Shown: positions 61,831-64,000 of the stretch, piece by piece
How the letters are laid out: every line of letters begins with the position of its first letter
How positions within the stretch are numbered: position 1 is the first letter of the stretch
Assembly (NCBI GenBank): GCA_964035575.1
Contig: OZ037921.1
Coordinates: 950,501 to 1,014,500 of the forward strand
DNA from: Rhynchopus sp. YZ270_cl-10
Taxonomy: Eukaryota > Euglenozoa > Diplonemea > Diplonemida > Diplonemidae
Direction of reading: 5' to 3'
Length of the DNA: 64,000 bases
Position numbers and translations under genes: made by a program
Notes under the pieces: model-generated
Database searches by the model: none
Told to the model about the DNA's origin: nothing
What the model saw: only the letters and a program-made list of their open reading frames with translations

Positions 61831-64000
61831 TCATGTAACCTTGCTGGGGGTACATACCCCTCTACAAAGCTTTCTTTTCCCCTACGGTGGAAACAACCGC
61901 TTTTTTTTATTAGAAAAAAAACGATCGGTCAATTGTACAAGGTAGCAATTCCACTATTCCAAAGGAAAAATGATTATTTTCACACCTGTATTTTTTCTTC
62001 GTTTTTTCTTCGTCTTTTTTTTTCTTCAATATGCGATCCCTTGATTATCGAGAGTTTCCACACCCTTTTGTTTGAAACTGTTACAAAAAAAACAAAAACA
62101 AAAACAAAAACAAAAACAAAAACAAAAACAAAAACAAAAACAAAAACAAAAACAAAAACAAAACAAGAGCACAAAGCAGAAAACAATAATAACAAAACTT
62201 CACAAAAAAAATCCCATTCAAGCTGGGTAAAACACTAGTAGTATCTTGCCATTGAGAAATGTTATAGACTGTCTTAGTCGAATGTTGTTATTTATTTTTT
62301 GTGCTTTCATCCGGATGACTGGCATCGTGGGTCAGTCGAAGGTGCCTGCATCAATAACTATTTTCCCCCCTTCCCCCCCCCCCGTGACGAAACGCAAGGC
62401 TTATTTGCCAATCTTATAAAACTTTTCTTTTGTAAACAGCATCGTGTTCCTCCCCCTTGTCCACACTTTGTCCACGTCGGGATTAGCTCCCACACGCCCT
62501 CTTGTTTTCTCGTTATGCTTTGATGGGAAATTTGCGACAACACCCAGATTACGATAAGACGGTATTTTTTTTTTTCTCCAGGGTGTGCTTTCATGCGATA
62601 TTTTTTTTTAACAGCAGCAGCATTTTATTGTAGGACTGCGTGGTTGCGGGGTCCACCCCCCCCCAGGTACACAGCCGATCATTGTATCCAAAAAAGTACA
62701 CTGTTCACGAGAGGGGCTTTGTATTTCAACTCTACTTTTATGTTATGCTATCTTGTTGCTGGAATTACTGTGGGTGCGTGGCACCAAGCTTTGGATAAAC
62801 CAAATGGGGCGCGGGGATGTGTGTCGTCGTAGTGAGGGTAACGCTGTGCACGCATCAATGAATACCCCCCTTTTTTTTGATGATGTGACCGCTTCTTGTT
62901 TTGGCTGTTATTCAAAATGCAATATGGTGAAAAGTGCAAATTTCCCTGTACCCCCTACCCCCCTTTCACCCCCCATATTCTGTGCGTCTGTACCAGGTGC
63001 TTGACACCTTGCATCCCCTTTTTTTATAATAAAAAAAGCGAAAATTGAGTGGGTAAATATTTTGCGGTTTTTGCGTGACTTTCTATGACAGTTATTTATG
63101 CGTCGCGATTATTTTAAATTTGACAAGTAATTGTCAACAAAATTTATATAAAAAAAAACACATACACACACACCAACAACAACAAAGTCTCAACCTGTAT
63201 TCACTACTCTTATTAGAAAAACCTATCTTTATATTGTTGTAGATGTCACTAAAAAAAAGTGATTTCTTTTTCTTTTCTTTTTTCTGTATTGTTTATTGTT
63301 GAGACTCATTTCTTCAAAAGCAGTTTTGTTTTTTTTTGTTTTTTGTTTTGTTTTGAAAACTGAAAGCTTGGTTGTATTATAAATATTGTGTAGACATCCG
63401 AGGAGCTCCACTATATTTCTTTTATATTTCAAAAGTTTCAAACATTATTTCATTTTTTTTCTAAAAAAAATCCCATATTTTTTTGTACCCTGATATTGAG
63501 CCAATGACACCAGCCGGATCGCAAGACCCGGCTACCCCACACAGAACAGCACGAGCCGCCAGAGCTAATGTAACAAGTTTTTTTTTAGAAACCCATATTT
63601 TTTGTCAGGTTGGGACACGGAAAGGTGTACCATATTTTGAACTTTGAATTGCAGCATATAGAGGGAAAAATTCAAACCCAATTTCCCCCTCTCCAAAGGG
63701 AAGGGAACTTGGGACAAAATAGACACATCCTCTTTTTAAATACTATCCTGCCAGCGGATTTTTCAGTCAATAGCCCAACAAGGGGTGAGGAGGGTGTGGG
63801 GGGTGGGGCTCTTTTGCACCCCTCTGGGCGGCCCTACCAGCCTCGTTTACTCTCTGCTTTACAAAATCTTCACAAAACTTTCACCACCTAACAGATGTAT
63901 TGTGCACTTGAGACATATGCGTCGCTCGCCTTTCTTGTTATCTCAACTGTCCTAAGTGCCAGCCCACTACACTGGGTTTGAGCTCCGTCCCAGAGGAGAC
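61831..64000. other. Terminal region, repeats and low complexity
   Basis: A CAAAAA hexamer run spans 62083-62164. Family F lies at 62300-62362, family D at 62619-62742 and family A on the minus strand at 63358-63418. A GC-rich hairpin-like phrase AGCCGGATCGCAAGACCCGG lies near 63512. No gene seen. Confidence 0.5.

Noticed and set aside
1-64000. Search by eye for a spliced-leader RNA gene, rRNA and tRNA genes
   Set aside because: No spliced-leader exon-like sequence, no rRNA core and no complete tRNA fold were found, although short or divergent ones could be missed.

Overview
The window looks like nuclear DNA of a flagellated Euglenozoan, most likely a diplonemid and possibly a euglenid. Three points support this. 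A paraflagellar rod protein gene (21583-24051) is almost textbook in sequence. A calpain-like protein carries the DUF1935-type domain typical of euglenozoan calpain-like proteins. Four genes have ordinary GT-AG introns (ten introns, mostly GTATGN...CAG), which argues against kinetoplastids. Every gene I recognise lies on the + strand, as expected for directional clusters resolved by spliced-leader trans-splicing. No tRNA, rRNA, spliced-leader RNA or CRISPR was seen. Species assignment is inference, and no search was run.

Layout. 0-9.2 kb: four tandem copies of a surface-type gene (signal peptide, variable ectodomain, constant ectodomain, collagen-like GXY stretch, one membrane helix), the second frameshifted. 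A small PIG-Y-like gene sits between copies 1 and 2. 11.0-12.0 kb: GOT1 (Golgi transport) with three exons. 16.4-19.8 kb: a 1125-residue protein that strings a mind-bomb-like SH3 repeat, a degenerate caspase/metacaspase fold, a DUF1935-like domain and a degenerate calpain domain. 21.6-24.1 kb: paraflagellar rod protein, five exons. 25.4-30.9 kb: two tandem genes for secreted proteins built of 11 and 13 pacifastin-like cysteine repeats. 35.2-39.0 kb: a membrane-anchored family-4-type glycosyltransferase, four exons. 39.6-42.2 kb: a CCP5-like M14 cytosolic carboxypeptidase (tubulin deglutamylase type). 45.1-46.2 kb: an unknown two-exon lysine-rich protein. 49.9-53.4 kb: three glutathione S-transferases, the outer two identical in protein. 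54.4-55.2 kb: a ubiquitin-like plus ankyrin protein. 55.2-64 kb: no convincing gene, only repeats.

Between genes the DNA is full of mobile sequence. Two large elements (13109-15700 and 31142-33587) are flanked by TA duplications. They have ends built from inverted arrays of 10-15 bp motifs, and they share a related internal coding remnant. The second carries two further TA-flanked elements nested in one end, and the tandem pacifastin duplication supplies its empty site at 27679. Two hAT-like elements (9552-10338 and 46495-48445) have 7-8 bp target duplications and share internal sequence. There are many foldback elements. At least seven families of 35-170 bp dispersed repeats, several with a hairpin core and an A or T tail, occupy intergenic DNA and even introns.

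Cellular theme: flagellum and microtubule biology (paraflagellar rod, CCP5), the secretory and GPI pathway (GOT1, PIG-Y-like, glycosyltransferase) and abundant secreted or surface cysteine-rich proteins. The last two are the kinds of products such a secretory path would deliver.
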